Assembly: GCF_021728295.1 (NCBI RefSeq)
Contig: NZ_JAKJXE010000004.1
Location: 372,001-436,000, forward strand
DNA: 64,000 nt
Direction: 5' to 3'
Source of the DNA: Pseudomonas petrae
Lineage (GTDB): Bacteria > Pseudomonadota > Gammaproteobacteria > Pseudomonadales > Pseudomonadaceae
The position numbers and the translations under genes were made by a program. Every line of letters starts with the position of its first letter. Position 1 is the stretch's first letter. Shown piece after piece: positions 1 through 8,532 of this stretch. The notes beneath the pieces are model-generated. The model made no database searches, was not told the origin of the DNA, and worked only from the letters and a program-made list of their open reading frames with translations.

Positions 1-713
1 TCGGACAGCAGATTGCCCTTCTGATCGACGACGGAGATCTGCGACTTGTTCAGTTCCGGAACGCTGGTGGCGACCAGGTTCATGATCGCCAGCACCTGAC
101 CCGGCTCCAGCGAACGACCGGCATACAGCTCAACCAGAATGGAAGCGCTGGGCTTGCGATCGTCACGCACGAACACCGAACTCTTCGGAATCGCAAGGTG
201 AACGCGAGCGCCCTTGACGTTATTGAGGCTGGAAATGGTCCGCGCCAGTTCGCCTTCCAGGCCACGACGGTAACGAGTGGCCTCCATGAACTGGCTGGTG
301 CCCAGGCCTTGATCCTTGTCGAGGATTTCGAAGCCGACATTGCCGTCGCTCTGGGCGATACCGGCACCGGCCAGCTTGATGCGGGCGCGAGACAGGTCAT
401 CGGACTTCACCAGCAGCGCGCCCGAATTGGGCTCGACGGTGTAGGGAATGTCGGCCTGCGCCAACGTGTCCATCACCTGCTTGGTGTCGACGCCCGACAG
501 GCTGCCATAAAGCGGCTTGTAATCAGGCTGCTGCGACCAAAGCACGACGGCGAAACCAATCGCCACGCTGGCAGCCAGACCGACCATGAGGCCGACCTGA
601 CGCAGCATGGTCATCTCGGAGAGATTTTGCAGGAAGGCCAGCCCGAACATCGGCGGCTTGCTTCCTGGCGCACCCGTTTTGGCGGGTACGTTATCGACGA
701 CGGCTTCGGCCAT
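1..713 (-). CDS. fliF: FliF, flagellar MS-ring protein, N-terminal part
   Basis: Only the first 237 residues are inside the window; the gene runs off the left edge. FliF forms the membrane ring on which the basal body and export gate are built. The visible part has a short cytoplasmic N-terminus, a hydrophobic transmembrane segment at about residues 37-60 (VGLMVGLAASVAIGFAVVLW), and then the periplasmic ring-building region with typical FliF text such as QQPDYKPLYGSLS and RARIKLAGAG. The start is the ATG at 713, 14 bases after the fliE stop, so it is co-transcribed with fliE. Identification is firm; only the C-terminus is unseen. Confidence 0.95.
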   Translation of the reverse strand, partial: MAEAVVDNVPAKTGAPGSKPPMFGLAFLQNLSEMTMLRQVGLMVGLAASVAIGFAVVLWSQQPDYKPLYGSLSGVDTKQVMDTLAQADIPYTVEPNSGALLVKSDDLSRARIKLAGAGIAQSDGNVGFEILDKDQGLGTSQFMEATRYRRGLEGELARTISSLNNVKGARVHLAIPKSSVFVRDDRKPSASILVELYAGRSLEPGQVLAIMNLVATSVPELNKSQISVVDQKGNLLS

Positions 714-727
714 GACTTAAATCGTCC

Positions 728-1057
728 TCAAACCGGCATTTGCATGATGTCTTGGTACGCCTGAACCAGCTTGTTGCGTACCTGGGTCAGCGCTTGAAAC
801 GACACGCTGGCTTTCTGCGAAGAGATCATCACGTCGGTGAGGTCCACGCCGCTCTTGCCCATCTCGAACGCGGTCGACAGCTGATTCGACGCCTGCTGGG
901 TGTCGTTGACCTTGTTCACCGCCATGCCGAGCATGTCGGCGAAACTGCTCGCACCGGCCTGTTCTGGCGCTGCGATTGCCTTGGGCTGCGCCATGGCGTC
1001 CATTTGCATGGAGCGCATGTCCAACATCAAGCGATTAAATTCAACACCTTGGGTCAT
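728..1057 (-). CDS. fliE: FliE, MS ring-rod junction protein
   Basis: A 109-residue protein, the usual FliE length. FliE is the first rod-side protein exported and joins the MS ring to the rod. The C-terminal half has the family pattern [18 protein letters not shown]...[31 protein letters not shown] longer reading to 1093 exists, but the ATG at 1057 ([11 protein letters not shown]) matches the family N-terminus and sits 50 bases after the predicted start of transcription from a sigma-54 promoter. It is the first gene of the fliE-fliF operon. Confidence 0.95.
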   Translation of the reverse strand: MTQGVEFNRLMLDMRSMQMDAMAQPKAIAAPEQAGASSFADMLGMAVNKVNDTQQASNQLSTAFEMGKSGVDLTDVMISSQKASVSFQALTQVRNKLVQAYQDIMQMPV

Positions 1058-1117
1058 GACGTTTCTCTCAAAAGGGCCGCAAATTTTTGACACGGATTCA
1101 GCGGTTACCTAAGCATT

Positions 1118-1133
1118 AGCAACAAGGGTGCCA
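1118..1133 (-). promoter_or_regulatory. Sigma-54 promoter of fliE operon
   Basis: Read on the minus strand the site is TGGCACCCTTGTTGCT, which keeps the GG-10-GC core and nearly all of the consensus TGGCACG-N4-TTGCW. The predicted start of transcription is near 1107, about 50 bases before the fliE ATG. This fits the FleQ/RpoN-dependent class II promoters known in Pseudomonas. Confidence 0.85.
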
Positions 1134-1201
1134 GACCAATAGCGGCCATGTGCCACGTTTGATGAAAGTGTTCGGATGGGTATTTAGACAGACACATAAA
1201 C

Positions 1202-1287
1202 GTAGGAGCCGGCTTGCTGGCGAACCGTGGCAGGTCAGACAGATACGTCGTCTGACGCCCCAGGTTCGCCAGCAAGCCAGCTCCTAC
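1202..1287. repeat. REPIN (paired REP sequences)
   Basis: Two inverted REP copies face each other: GTAGGAGCCGGCTTGCTGGC on the left and its inverted, slightly varied form ending CTCCTAC on the right, with about 40 bases between. This is the type B REP of this genome (see 23289-23700). It lies between the fliE promoter and the end of fleR and may act as a transcription stop or mRNA stabiliser for fleSR. Confidence 0.85.
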
Positions 1288-1305
1288 GGATCCTTTTACG
1301 AACGT

Positions 1306-2712
1306 TCAGGAGGCAAACAAAAACCCTTCGACATCCATCCCTGCATCCCGCATCTGCGCCAGCTTGTAGCGCAACGTACGCGGGCTGATACCGAGGCGTT
1401 CGGCGGCCTCTTTGCGACGGCCGCGCTCGGCACGAAGGGTGTCGATGATCATCTGGAACTCCCGGCGACGCAGGTCCTCACCCAGGGCGCCGGCCCCTTC
1501 CCCACTGCTGTTATCGGGCGACGCTTCCATGGCGCCGACAGCGGGTGCCAACACCTGAGGCATCGGCGCGGCGGCGAACGTGACCGGCCCGGCGAGACAG
1601 AAGTCCTCGGCCTGGATCACGCCGCCCTGCTGCAGAATCAGCGCCCGCTGCACTGCGTTGTCCAGCTCGCGGACATTGCCCGGCCAGGCGTAGCTGACCA
1701 GACACTTCTGCGCCTCGGCCGACAGCCGCACCGGGGCATGCTTCATTTTATTGACGTGCTTGGCCAGCAGACGCTCGGCCAGCGGCAAAATGTCGGCGGG
1801 ACGCTGGCGCAAGGATTGCCACGCGAGCGGGAACACCGACAGTCGATAAAACAGGTCTTCGCGGAAGCGCCCGGCCGCCACTTCGCCGGCCAGATCGCGG
1901 TTAGTGGTCGCCAGCACGCGGATGTCCAGTTCGATAGGCTTGCGCGCACCGACCCGCTCCACTTCCCGCTCCTGCAGCACACGCAACAGCTTGGCTTGCA
2001 GGCCCATGGGCATTTCGGAAATCTCGTCGAGCAGAATCGTGCCGCCTTCGGCCTGCTCGAATTTGCCAGCCTGGGAAGCGATGGCACCGGTAAACGAACC
2101 CTTCTCGTGGCCGAACAGCGTGGCTTCGAGCATGTTGTCCGGAATGGCCGCGCAGTTGATCGCGATGAACGGCTTGCCGGCCCGGGGTGATTGCTCATGG
2201 ATGAAACGCGCCAACACTTCCTTACCCGTGCCGGACTCGCCTGAAATCAATACCGTCGAATCGCTCTTGGCCACGCGGCTGGCCAGGCTGAGCAGCTGCA
2301 CGCTGGCAGGCTCGACCGCAATCGGACCCTCGCCATCGGCCGGCCCGAGGCGGCCCAATGCATGGCGAGCCACCAAAGCCACCAACGCCCTGGGCTCGAA
2401 AGGTTTGACCAGATAATCGGCCGCGCCCTGACGCATCGCATCCACGGCGCGGTCGACCGTGCCGTGGGCGGTCATCAACAGCACCGGCAACTGCGGGTAG
2501 CGGCTGCGCAACTGGCCGAGCAATTGGTGACCGTCCATGCCGGGCATATTGACGTCGCTGACCACCAGGCTGAACGACGAATCGGCAGCGGCAATCAACG
2601 CCTCTTCCGCCGATCCGACCGCCTGATAGGCATGGCCGGCCAGCGCCAGGGTTTCGCCGAGTGCTTCACGCAGAGAAGGGTCGTCCTCGACCAGCAGCAC
2701 CTTAATTGTCAT
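1306..2712 (-). CDS. fleR: FleR, sigma-54-dependent response regulator
   Basis: 468 residues. Residues 1-120 are a receiver domain with acidic pocket ED/D at 9-11, phospho-acceptor Asp53 (VVSDVNMPGMD) and Lys103. Residues about 130-370 are an AAA+ sigma-54 activator domain with Walker A GESGTGKE (158-165) and the sigma-54 contact loop GSFTGA (205-210), where many relatives have GAFTGA. A Fis-type helix-turn-helix closes the protein (RRKEAAERLGISPRTLRYKL). With FleS it switches on class III flagellar genes (hook, outer rings, filament cap). Its start overlaps the fleS stop by 4 bases (ATGA). Confidence 0.95.
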   Translation of the reverse strand: MTIKVLLVEDDPSLREALGETLALAGHAYQAVGSAEEALIAAADSSFSLVVSDVNMPGMDGHQLLGQLRSRYPQLPVLLMTAHGTVDRAVDAMRQGAADYLVKPFEPRALVALVARHALGRLGPADGEGPIAVEPASVQLLSLASRVAKSDSTVLISGESGTGKEVLARFIHEQSPRAGKPFIAINCAAIPDNMLEATLFGHEKGSFTGAIASQAGKFEQAEGGTILLDEISEMPMGLQAKLLRVLQEREVERVGARKPIELDIRVLATTNRDLAGEVAAGRFREDLFYRLSVFPLAWQSLRQRPADILPLAERLLAKHVNKMKHAPVRLSAEAQKCLVSYAWPGNVRELDNAVQRALILQQGGVIQAEDFCLAGPVTFAAAPMPQVLAPAVGAMEASPDNSSGEGAGALGEDLRRREFQMIIDTLRAERGRRKEAAERLGISPRTLRYKLAQMRDAGMDVEGFLFAS

Positions 2713-3974
2713 GAACGCTCACCTGACAGGATCGCCAATGCGCCAACCCCAGGCCCATTCCCGGGAACCAAGGGCAACGACACGATGGCGCAGGTGCCAC
2801 GGCCCGGACGCGAGCGGAATTCGACACGGCCCTGATGCGCCCGCGCCACGGCTGTGACAACGGCCAGCCCGAGGCCGGTGCCGGTGGTTTTGGTGGTGAA
2901 GAATGGCTCGCCGATGCGGGCCAGGGCAGCAGGTTCAATGCCGCTGCCACTGTCGCTGACACACAGGCGCAACGTGTTTTCGCGGTTGTACGCATGAATC
3001 TTGATGCGGCGCCGCCCGTCAGTATGGCCGGCACTGGCCTGGACGGCGTTTTCAATGAGGTTGAGCAGCGCGCCGACCAGCGTGTCGCGGTTGCACAGCA
3101 ATTCACCCGTCGCGCTGTCGCACTGCCAGCGCACGGCCACGTCACGCACATGGGTCTGGGCGGCGGATTCGAGGGCGGCGACCAGCGCGGCCGGCGTCAC
3201 CCGATCAGTCAGCGGCAGCTCGCCACGGGCAAACACCAGCATGTCGCGCACCTGATGCTCGAGCTCGTGCAGGCGCTCCTTGAGCCGTCCGGCGAAGCGC
3301 TGCTGCGTCTCGACGTTCAACGCCTGTTCGGCCAGATGGCTGGCGTAAATCATGGCGGCGGACAGCGGTGTACGTATCTGATGGGCAAGCGAGGCGACCA
3401 TGCGGCCCAGCGACGACAAGCGCTCATGACGCGCCAGCTGACTTTGCAGATGACGGGTTTCGGTCAGGTCGTTGAGCAGCACCAGTTGACCTGGCTCGGC
3501 GTCCAGAGAACGGGTGGCAATGGACAACCGGCGCCCGTCCTTCAGGGAGATTTCGTGGCCGTCGTCCTCACGGGGCGCAAAGCAGCGGGCGATGACGTTG
3601 CGCCAGAGCATGCCGATCAACGGCTCGCCCAGCAGATCGAGCGCGGCAGGATTGGCCTCGCGGACCATGCCGGTGCCGTCGATAACGATGACGCCGCCGG
3701 GCAGCAGATCGAGCAGATGCTGCAAACGGTTCGCCAGACGTTCTTTTTCCGCCAGCTCCTGCATGCGCTGGGCGCTGACCACGGCCAGCTCGCCTTTGAG
3801 CTCGGTGACCCGTGCTTCCAGCAGGCCGTAGGAATCGGTCAGCTGAGTCGACATCTGGCTGAACAGCGCGAAGGCCTGTTCAAGCCCTTGCCTGCTCGCC
3901 ACTTCCGGGGACTGCTGCACTAACGAACCAATGGCTAAACCGGGTTCGGAAGACATCTGAGCGGCCTGGGGCAT
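2709..3974 (-). CDS. fleS: FleS, flagellar sensor histidine kinase
   Basis: 421 residues without membrane segments, so a cytoplasmic sensor. Residues about 45-85 look coiled-coil, about 85-175 form a PAS domain (GGVIVIDGTGMVREANPAAL), and the HisKA site is His198 in SLAHQIRTPLSAA. The ATPase domain shows the N box (LLNLIENAVQAS) and glycine boxes (DSGSGIEP, TGTGLGLAV). It phosphorylates FleR. The operon has its own sigma-54 promoter 43 bases before the ATG after the fleQ terminator. Confidence 0.95.
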   Translation of the reverse strand: MPQAAQMSSEPGLAIGSLVQQSPEVASRQGLEQAFALFSQMSTQLTDSYGLLEARVTELKGELAVVSAQRMQELAEKERLANRLQHLLDLLPGGVIVIDGTGMVREANPAALDLLGEPLIGMLWRNVIARCFAPREDDGHEISLKDGRRLSIATRSLDAEPGQLVLLNDLTETRHLQSQLARHERLSSLGRMVASLAHQIRTPLSAAMIYASHLAEQALNVETQQRFAGRLKERLHELEHQVRDMLVFARGELPLTDRVTPAALVAALESAAQTHVRDVAVRWQCDSATGELLCNRDTLVGALLNLIENAVQASAGHTDGRRRIKIHAYNRENTLRLCVSDSGSGIEPAALARIGEPFFTTKTTGTGLGLAVVTAVARAHQGRVEFRSRPGRGTCAIVSLPLVPGNGPGVGALAILSGERS

Positions 3975-4027
3975 AGTTGATCTCTCGGGTAGCGAACCGT
4001 CAGTAAACGGTATGTTCCAAGAGACAT

Positions 4028-4043
4028 AGCAATCCTCGTGCCG
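4028..4043 (-). promoter_or_regulatory. Sigma-54 promoter of fleSR
   Basis: Minus-strand sequence CGGCACGAGGATTGCT, one base short of the TGGCACG half-consensus with a perfect TTGCT at -12 and correct 10-base spacing. Predicted transcription start is near 4017. It abuts the fleQ terminator, so fleSR is transcribed separately from fleQ, as expected if FleQ activates it. Confidence 0.85.
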
Positions 4044-4071
4044 AAAAAAAACCGCTGAAGAATCAGCGGTT
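4044..4071 (-). terminator. Intrinsic terminator after fleQ
   Basis: Stem of 8 bases ACCGCTGA (4051-4058) pairing with TCAGCGGT (4063-4070), 4-base loop, extended by A/T pairs, followed on the minus strand by a run of T (complement of the A run at 4044-4050). It ends fleQ transcription just before the fleSR promoter. Confidence 0.85.
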
Positions 4072-4095
4072 TATTTTTGACGCGTCAATCGACAG

Positions 4096-5571
4096 TCAGT
4101 CTTCGACCTGTTCGTCGCCTTCGCGACGGCTCATGCCGTACTTGCGCATTTTCTCTACCAGCGTGGTGCGGCGGATGCGCAGACGTTCTGCGGCGCGTGC
4201 CACGATCCCGTTCGCATCGTCCAGCGCCTGCTGAATCAACCCTTGCTCCAGCCCGCCAAGGTAGTCCTTCAAGTCCAGACCTTCAGGCGGCAGCAAAGCG
4301 CTGTTGGCGAAGTTCGGCGCATGGCCGTTGATGGCAACGCGCTCTTCGAGATCGCTGCGCAGGCTGTCGACCAGTTGCTCGTCTTCGTCGTCGACGTAGC
4401 GGAATTTCTTCGGCAGCTCGGAGACGCCGATGACACCGTACGGGTGCATGATCGCCATGCGCTCGACGAGGTTGGCGAGTTCACGAACGTTGCCCGGCCA
4501 GCCGTGACGGCACAGGGACATGATGGCGGCGGAGTTGAAGCGGATCGAACCGCGCTTCTCGTGTTCCATGCGCGAAATCAGCTCGTTCATCAGCAGCGGA
4601 ATGTCTTCCACACGCTCACGCAGCGGCGCCATTTCGATCGGGAACACATTGAGACGGTAGTAGAGATCCTCGCGGAAACTGCCGATCACAATCATGTCTT
4701 CGAGATTTTTATGCGTTGCGGCAATGATGCGCACGTCGACGCTCTGGGTCTTGTTGCTGCCCACGCGCTCGAAGGTGCGTTCCTGCAGGACGCGCAGCAG
4801 CTTGACCTGCATCGGCAGCGGCATGTCGCCGATTTCATCAAGAAACAGCGTGCCGCCGTTGGCCAGTTCGAAGCGCCCTGCTCGGCTGGTGATGGCGCCG
4901 GTGAAAGCGCCCTTCTCGTGGCCAAACAATTCGCTTTCGAGCAGCTCGGCCGGAATCGCGCCGCAGTTGACCGGCACGAACGGCGCATCGCGGCGCTTGG
5001 AATGGTAATGCAGGTTACGTGCGACGACTTCCTTGCCGGTCCCGGATTCACCGAGGATCAGCACGCTGGCGTCGGTGTCGGCGACCTGCTGCATCATCTG
5101 GCGCACGTGCTGAATCGCACGGCTGGTGCCGACGAGGCTGCGGAAAAGATTGGGTTCACGCTGACGCCCACGTTCACGGGCCTGGTCGTACATCTCGCGG
5201 TAGACCTGGGCACGGTGCAGGGAGTCCAGCAGTTTGCTGTAGCTGGGCGGCATCTCGACGGTGGAGAGGACCCGGCGGCGCAGATCGTCCGCCAGTTCGG
5301 CCGAGGAGTTCTCGCCCATCAGCAGGACCGGGAGAAACTCGTCCCACGCGGCCACGGTTTTGAGCAGGCCTTGAAGGCTGCCCGGGGCGTTCACGCTGCC
5401 GACCAGCACGCAAAGCACTTCTCGAGTGGATGTCAACGAACCCACGACTTGCTGCCAGTCTGTGCTGGAGCAAGACAGGTTCTCATCACCCAGAAAATTC
5501 AGGATCACCGCCATGTCACGGCGGCGCTGGCTATCGTCATCGATCAGCAGGATTTTGATTTCACGCCACAT
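4096..5571 (-). CDS. fleQ: FleQ, master flagellar regulator
   Basis: 491 residues. The N-terminal FleQ domain (residues 1-125) starts like a receiver ([13 protein letters not shown]) but lacks a phospho-acceptor aspartate ([10 protein letters not shown]), as known for FleQ. The AAA+ domain has Walker A GESGTGK (174-180) and the sigma-54 loop GAFTGA (221-226). The C-terminal helix-turn-helix is [18 protein letters not shown]. In pseudomonads FleQ binds c-di-GMP, activates the first sigma-54 flagellar promoters and represses biofilm genes. It is monocistronic here, closed by a clear terminator. Start is the ATG at 5571. Confidence 0.96.
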   Translation of the reverse strand: MWREIKILLIDDDSQRRRDMAVILNFLGDENLSCSSTDWQQVVGSLTSTREVLCVLVGSVNAPGSLQGLLKTVAAWDEFLPVLLMGENSSAELADDLRRRVLSTVEMPPSYSKLLDSLHRAQVYREMYDQARERGRQREPNLFRSLVGTSRAIQHVRQMMQQVADTDASVLILGESGTGKEVVARNLHYHSKRRDAPFVPVNCGAIPAELLESELFGHEKGAFTGAITSRAGRFELANGGTLFLDEIGDMPLPMQVKLLRVLQERTFERVGSNKTQSVDVRIIAATHKNLEDMIVIGSFREDLYYRLNVFPIEMAPLRERVEDIPLLMNELISRMEHEKRGSIRFNSAAIMSLCRHGWPGNVRELANLVERMAIMHPYGVIGVSELPKKFRYVDDEDEQLVDSLRSDLEERVAINGHAPNFANSALLPPEGLDLKDYLGGLEQGLIQQALDDANGIVARAAERLRIRRTTLVEKMRKYGMSRREGDEQVED

Positions 5572-5675
5572 GCAATAGCAACTTCCCTAGTCAACTCGAT
5601 GCCCGATCACGGGCAAGCTTGGCTTTCGTTTCGTCCGTTGAGACGTGTCAATCACCGAAATTAGTGAACTTCACT

Positions 5676-5704
5676 AGTTAAGTCAAAAAACCGTACACAG
5701 TCAA
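5676..5704 (-). promoter_or_regulatory. Possible sigma-70 promoter of fleQ
   Basis: In the gap 5572-5740, the minus strand has TTGACT, 17 bases, then TTAACT. The -35 element is good, the -10 element is weak. FleQ is known to be transcribed by the housekeeping sigma factor, which is the main reason to note it. No sigma-54 site was found in this gap. Confidence 0.3.
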
Positions 5705-5740
5705 ATTTATGGCGTACATATTTTGGCTATGGACCAAGTG

Positions 5741-6037
5741 TCAACCGAACAGATGGTAAACCTTTGCCGCGCTTTTCGCTCGCTGGATCTGAGACATTTC
5801 GTCGACGATCGCTTGACGTTCGCCCACAGCTACGTCAATAAGCTTGCGATAGACGCCTAGCAGCTCTTCCAGATTGGTTCGCAGCTCAGGCTCATCGTTG
5901 CTCGCCTGGCTGATGACTTCATCGACGCAGGCCCGGCAGGCCATATCGAGCTGCCCGATTGCCTCCCAGTCACGCTGCTCGAGGGCATCGACCAAGGCTT
6001 CACGGGTTTCTTCGATTCGCTTGAGTGCAACGCTCAT
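5741..6037 (-). CDS. fliT: FliT-type flagellar chaperone
   Basis: 98 residues, helical throughout, starting MSVALKRIEETREALVDALEQRDW. FliT-type proteins are small helical chaperones for the cap protein FliD. Identity rests on size, helical character and its place as the last gene of flaG-fliD-fliS-fliT, directly before fleQ as in other Pseudomonas. A strong ribosome site (AAGGAG) lies 7 bases before the ATG. The sequence of this family drifts fast, so function is assigned mainly from context. Confidence 0.8.
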   Translation of the reverse strand: MSVALKRIEETREALVDALEQRDWEAIGQLDMACRACVDEVISQASNDEPELRTNLEELLGVYRKLIDVAVGERQAIVDEMSQIQRAKSAAKVYHLFG

Positions 6038-6049
6038 GGGGTTTCTCCT

Positions 6050-6445
6050 TCAGAGCACGGGTTGCTGGTCGCTGATCCCGTCCCAGCCTTCCTTGACCGT
6101 GGTCAGCAGGCCGCTGACTTCGTCGAGGATCTTCGGATCGGATTTGATGTTCGCTTCCGCCAGACGCTTCATCAGGTAGACGTACAGGTTGTCGACATGG
6201 GCCAGGGCTGCAGCCTGTTTTTCCATGTCCAGACCTTCACGCAGGCCGCCGATGATTTCAATCGCCTTGCCGATCAACAGCCCTTTGGCGGGGATGTCTT
6301 TACGCTCGATGGCGCCCTTGGCCTGGGCAATACGGTCCAGGCCGGCTTCCATCAGCATCTGCACCAGACGGTGTGGCGTGGCCACTGCAGTCTGGGCATG
6401 TGAATTGACCTTCTGATACTGCCGAAGGGCTGCCATACGGTTCAT
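6050..6445 (-). CDS. fliS: FliS, flagellin export chaperone
   Basis: 131 residues, the normal FliS size. Starts MNRMAALRQYQKVNSHAQTA, with the family signature around ATPHRLVQMLMEAGLDRIAQAKGAIERKDI and GKAIEIIGGLREGLDM. FliS keeps flagellin unfolded in the cytosol and hands it to the export gate. Here it has two different flagellin clients to serve. It ends 12 bases before the fliT start. A second ATG at residue 4 is an alternative start. Confidence 0.93.
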   Translation of the reverse strand: MNRMAALRQYQKVNSHAQTAVATPHRLVQMLMEAGLDRIAQAKGAIERKDIPAKGLLIGKAIEIIGGLREGLDMEKQAAALAHVDNLYVYLMKRLAEANIKSDPKILDEVSGLLTTVKEGWDGISDQQPVL

Positions 6446-6520
6446 TGTCTTACCTCGCGCAACGAAGTTTCTATAGTGAGGGTATCGACACGGCCTGAAA
6501 AAACTTTAAGGCCAGATGCC

Positions 6521-6544
6521 AAAAACCCGGCACTGGGGCCGGGT
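6521..6544 (-). terminator. Intrinsic terminator after fliD
   Basis: Stem ACCCGGC (6525-6531) with GCCGGGT (6538-6544), followed on the minus strand by T residues (complement of 6521-6525). It lies 20 bases after fliD. fliS and fliT downstream would then need read-through or a promoter of their own, so it may be an attenuator. Confidence 0.7.
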
Positions 6545-6564
6545 CCTGGTTAACGCGCCAACGG

Positions 6565-7992
6565 TCAGCCACTTTGCTGGGCGTTGAGCGAATCGAAGAA
6601 CGAGGTGATGCTGGTTGCCGAGGCTTTCAACTGCCCCACCAACAAGTCCATCGCGTTGTATTTGGCGGTCAGGGTGGCGGTCATCGTCGTCACCCGCAGG
6701 TCGAGGGCGGCCTGTTGGGTCGTTAAATCGGTCTGCTGCTTGTTGAGGCTGGTTTTGCGCGTGTCGAAGATACCGCCGGTCTGGGTGTAAGGCGTGATGG
6801 CGGCCTTCATGCGTGACAGCAAGCCGTTGGTGCTGTCGGTGCCGCTGAAGAGCTGCTGCACGTCGCCCGCGAGCCCCTGATCCATCGCGGTGGCAAACTT
6901 TTTGGCATCGAGGCTGAGCGTACCGTCGGACTGACCGGTGGTGATGCCCAGCTGAGAGAGCACGGAAATACCGCCGGGCGCTCCTGCCGTTACCAACTGA
7001 TCGCGGATCGCTGAAAGGATCGACCGCGGCATCGCATCGCCCGTCAACGCCGCAGCCGTCACGGTTGCGCCGGTAGTTTTGTCCGGGGTGTCGCTTACGG
7101 TCGCCTTGGTGACACTGGCCACGGCTTTGACGACGGCGTTGTACGCATCGACGAAGGTTTGCAGCGAGGTTTTCAGGCCATCGTTGTTCCCCGACACCGT
7201 CACAGTGGACGTATCCGTCCCCAACAGTGTCATGGACACACCGCCGAGGCTCTTGTCGATGGTGTTGCTGGCGCTGGTAATGGTCAGGCCGTTGACCGTC
7301 AGACTGGCGTCGACCGCTTGCGCATTGATATAGCCCGCGCTGGTTTTGCTGGCCGGATCAAGCTTGGCGCCAGCGACGATATTGAATTCGCTGGACGTCG
7401 TGCTGGAGGCCGTGATGTCCGTGCCCTTGCCCGTCACCGTGGAGCTGAACACCAGCCGTGAGCCATTGTCATCGGTGATGATGTTGGCGCTGATGTTCGA
7501 CGTCGCACTTTGCGCGTTAATCTGCTTGGCGACCGACGCCAGCGTGGCACCGGTCGGGATGGTGATTTTGGTGTCAATGCCATTTTGAGTGAGGGTCAAA
7601 TCGCCACTCGGAATAGCACTGGTGGTCCCGCCGGCAAAGGAAGCACTGGCGACACTCGAGGCAGTTGCAAGGTTTTTGACGTTGATGCTGTAGGTGCCGG
7701 GCACGGCCGAGTTATCGGACGTTACGGTCAGCTTGGTGGCGTCGGACGCTTTGGCCGCATAACCGGCGAATGCAGGAGTGTCGGTTTTACCGAGGTTGGT
7801 CAGGGCGGTCTGGAATGCGGTCATCGCACTCTGCAGCGTACCGATACCGGAGATCTTGGTGGTGACCAGCTTGGTCTGGGTGGTGATCTGGGTTTGCTTG
7901 GCCAGCTTGTCGGAGTTGACCAGCGCAGTGACGATGTCACCGATTGCCAGGCCCGAGCCGAGGCCGGTGGAGGGGGTAATTGGACTAGCCAT
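6565..7992 (-). CDS. fliD: FliD, filament cap protein
   Basis: 475 residues. N-terminal signature (residues about 8-110) STGLGSGLAIGDIVTALVNSDKLAKQTQ and coiled-coil-like C-terminus (KTSLNKQQTDLTTQQAALDLRVTTMTATLTAKYNAMDLLVGQL) are those of the HAP2/FliD family. FliD caps the filament and folds incoming flagellin subunits. The middle is rich in Thr, Ser, Ala and Gly, as is usual for exported cap domains. ATG at 7992; GGAG ribosome site just before it. Confidence 0.95.
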   Translation of the reverse strand: MASPITPSTGLGSGLAIGDIVTALVNSDKLAKQTQITTQTKLVTTKISGIGTLQSAMTAFQTALTNLGKTDTPAFAGYAAKASDATKLTVTSDNSAVPGTYSINVKNLATASSVASASFAGGTTSAIPSGDLTLTQNGIDTKITIPTGATLASVAKQINAQSATSNISANIITDDNGSRLVFSSTVTGKGTDITASSTTSSEFNIVAGAKLDPASKTSAGYINAQAVDASLTVNGLTITSASNTIDKSLGGVSMTLLGTDTSTVTVSGNNDGLKTSLQTFVDAYNAVVKAVASVTKATVSDTPDKTTGATVTAAALTGDAMPRSILSAIRDQLVTAGAPGGISVLSQLGITTGQSDGTLSLDAKKFATAMDQGLAGDVQQLFSGTDSTNGLLSRMKAAITPYTQTGGIFDTRKTSLNKQQTDLTTQQAALDLRVTTMTATLTAKYNAMDLLVGQLKASATSITSFFDSLNAQQSG

Positions 7993-8069
7993 GTGAGTCT
8001 CCTTTCAGTTGTAGTCGGCAATTTGACGAGCACGCCACACCAAAGTGCTGCGTTCACGTTTCATGCCAT

Positions 8070-8459
8070 TTAAACTTTCGCTTCGAACAACAGGCTGTTT
8101 GCGTTCTTCAGACTGTCGGCGAGTTTCAACGCCTCAGCAGACGGCAATTGCCGCACCACTTCACCGGTTTCCGTGGCGATCACTTTCACTACCACTTTGC
8201 CCGACTTGTCGTCGATGGAGAATTCCAGATTGCGATGAACCGACTGAAAGAACTTTTCCATTTGCTTGACGGCCGCTTCCAGTTCTTCGGTTTTCTTTTC
8301 CGGATCTGAGTCTTTACGTGTCGATGTGCCTGACGGCGATGAAGCGGCCGGAGCAGAAACGACTTGAGGCGCCACGGCTGGCTTGTCAGCAACCACAGGC
8401 ACCGCGGGCAACGACTGGATCATTGGATAAGACACATTCAGCCTGTTACTTATGTCCAT
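8070..8459 (-). CDS. flaG: FlaG family protein
   Basis: 129 residues from the ATG at 8459; a GTG six bases upstream lies too close to the AGAGG ribosome site to be preferred. The N-terminal half is Ala/Pro/Val-rich and disordered; the C-terminal 75 residues carry the FlaG domain with LEFSIDDKSGKVVVKVIATETGEVVRQLPSAEALKLADSL. FlaG proteins influence filament length; the exact mechanism is not settled. It lies between fliC and fliD and is first in the flaG-fliD-fliS-fliT group. I could not find a convincing sigma-54 or sigma-28 site before it. Confidence 0.9.
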   Translation of the reverse strand: MDISNRLNVSYPMIQSLPAVPVVADKPAVAPQVVSAPAASSPSGTSTRKDSDPEKKTEELEAAVKQMEKFFQSVHRNLEFSIDDKSGKVVVKVIATETGEVVRQLPSAEALKLADSLKNANSLLFEAKV

Positions 8460-8480
8460 GTCCACTCACCTCTTGAAAGT

Positions 8481-8516
8481 AAAAAGCGGGAGAGCACGCA
8501 AGCATACTCCCCCGCC
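8481..8516 (-). terminator. Intrinsic terminator after fliC
   Basis: GCGGGAG (8486-8492) pairs with CTCCCCCGC (8507-8515) with a small bulge, followed on the minus strand by TTTTT (8481-8485). It lies 17 bases after the first flagellin gene, and suits a strongly expressed monocistronic flagellin. Confidence 0.75.
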
Positions 8517-8532
8517 AAAACTCTAGCCGTTA

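Noticed and set aside
1150..2190. Long plus-strand frame opposite fleR
   Set aside because: It is the mirror of fleR coding sequence in a GC-rich genome and has no recognisable domain. The same applies to plus-strand frames opposite fleQ, the giant glycosyltransferases, flgL, flgK, flgJ and the MFS gene.
8000..8040. Sigma-54 promoter before fliD
   Set aside because: The best match on the minus strand has wrong spacing between the TGGC and TTGC parts; only general A/T composition supports it.
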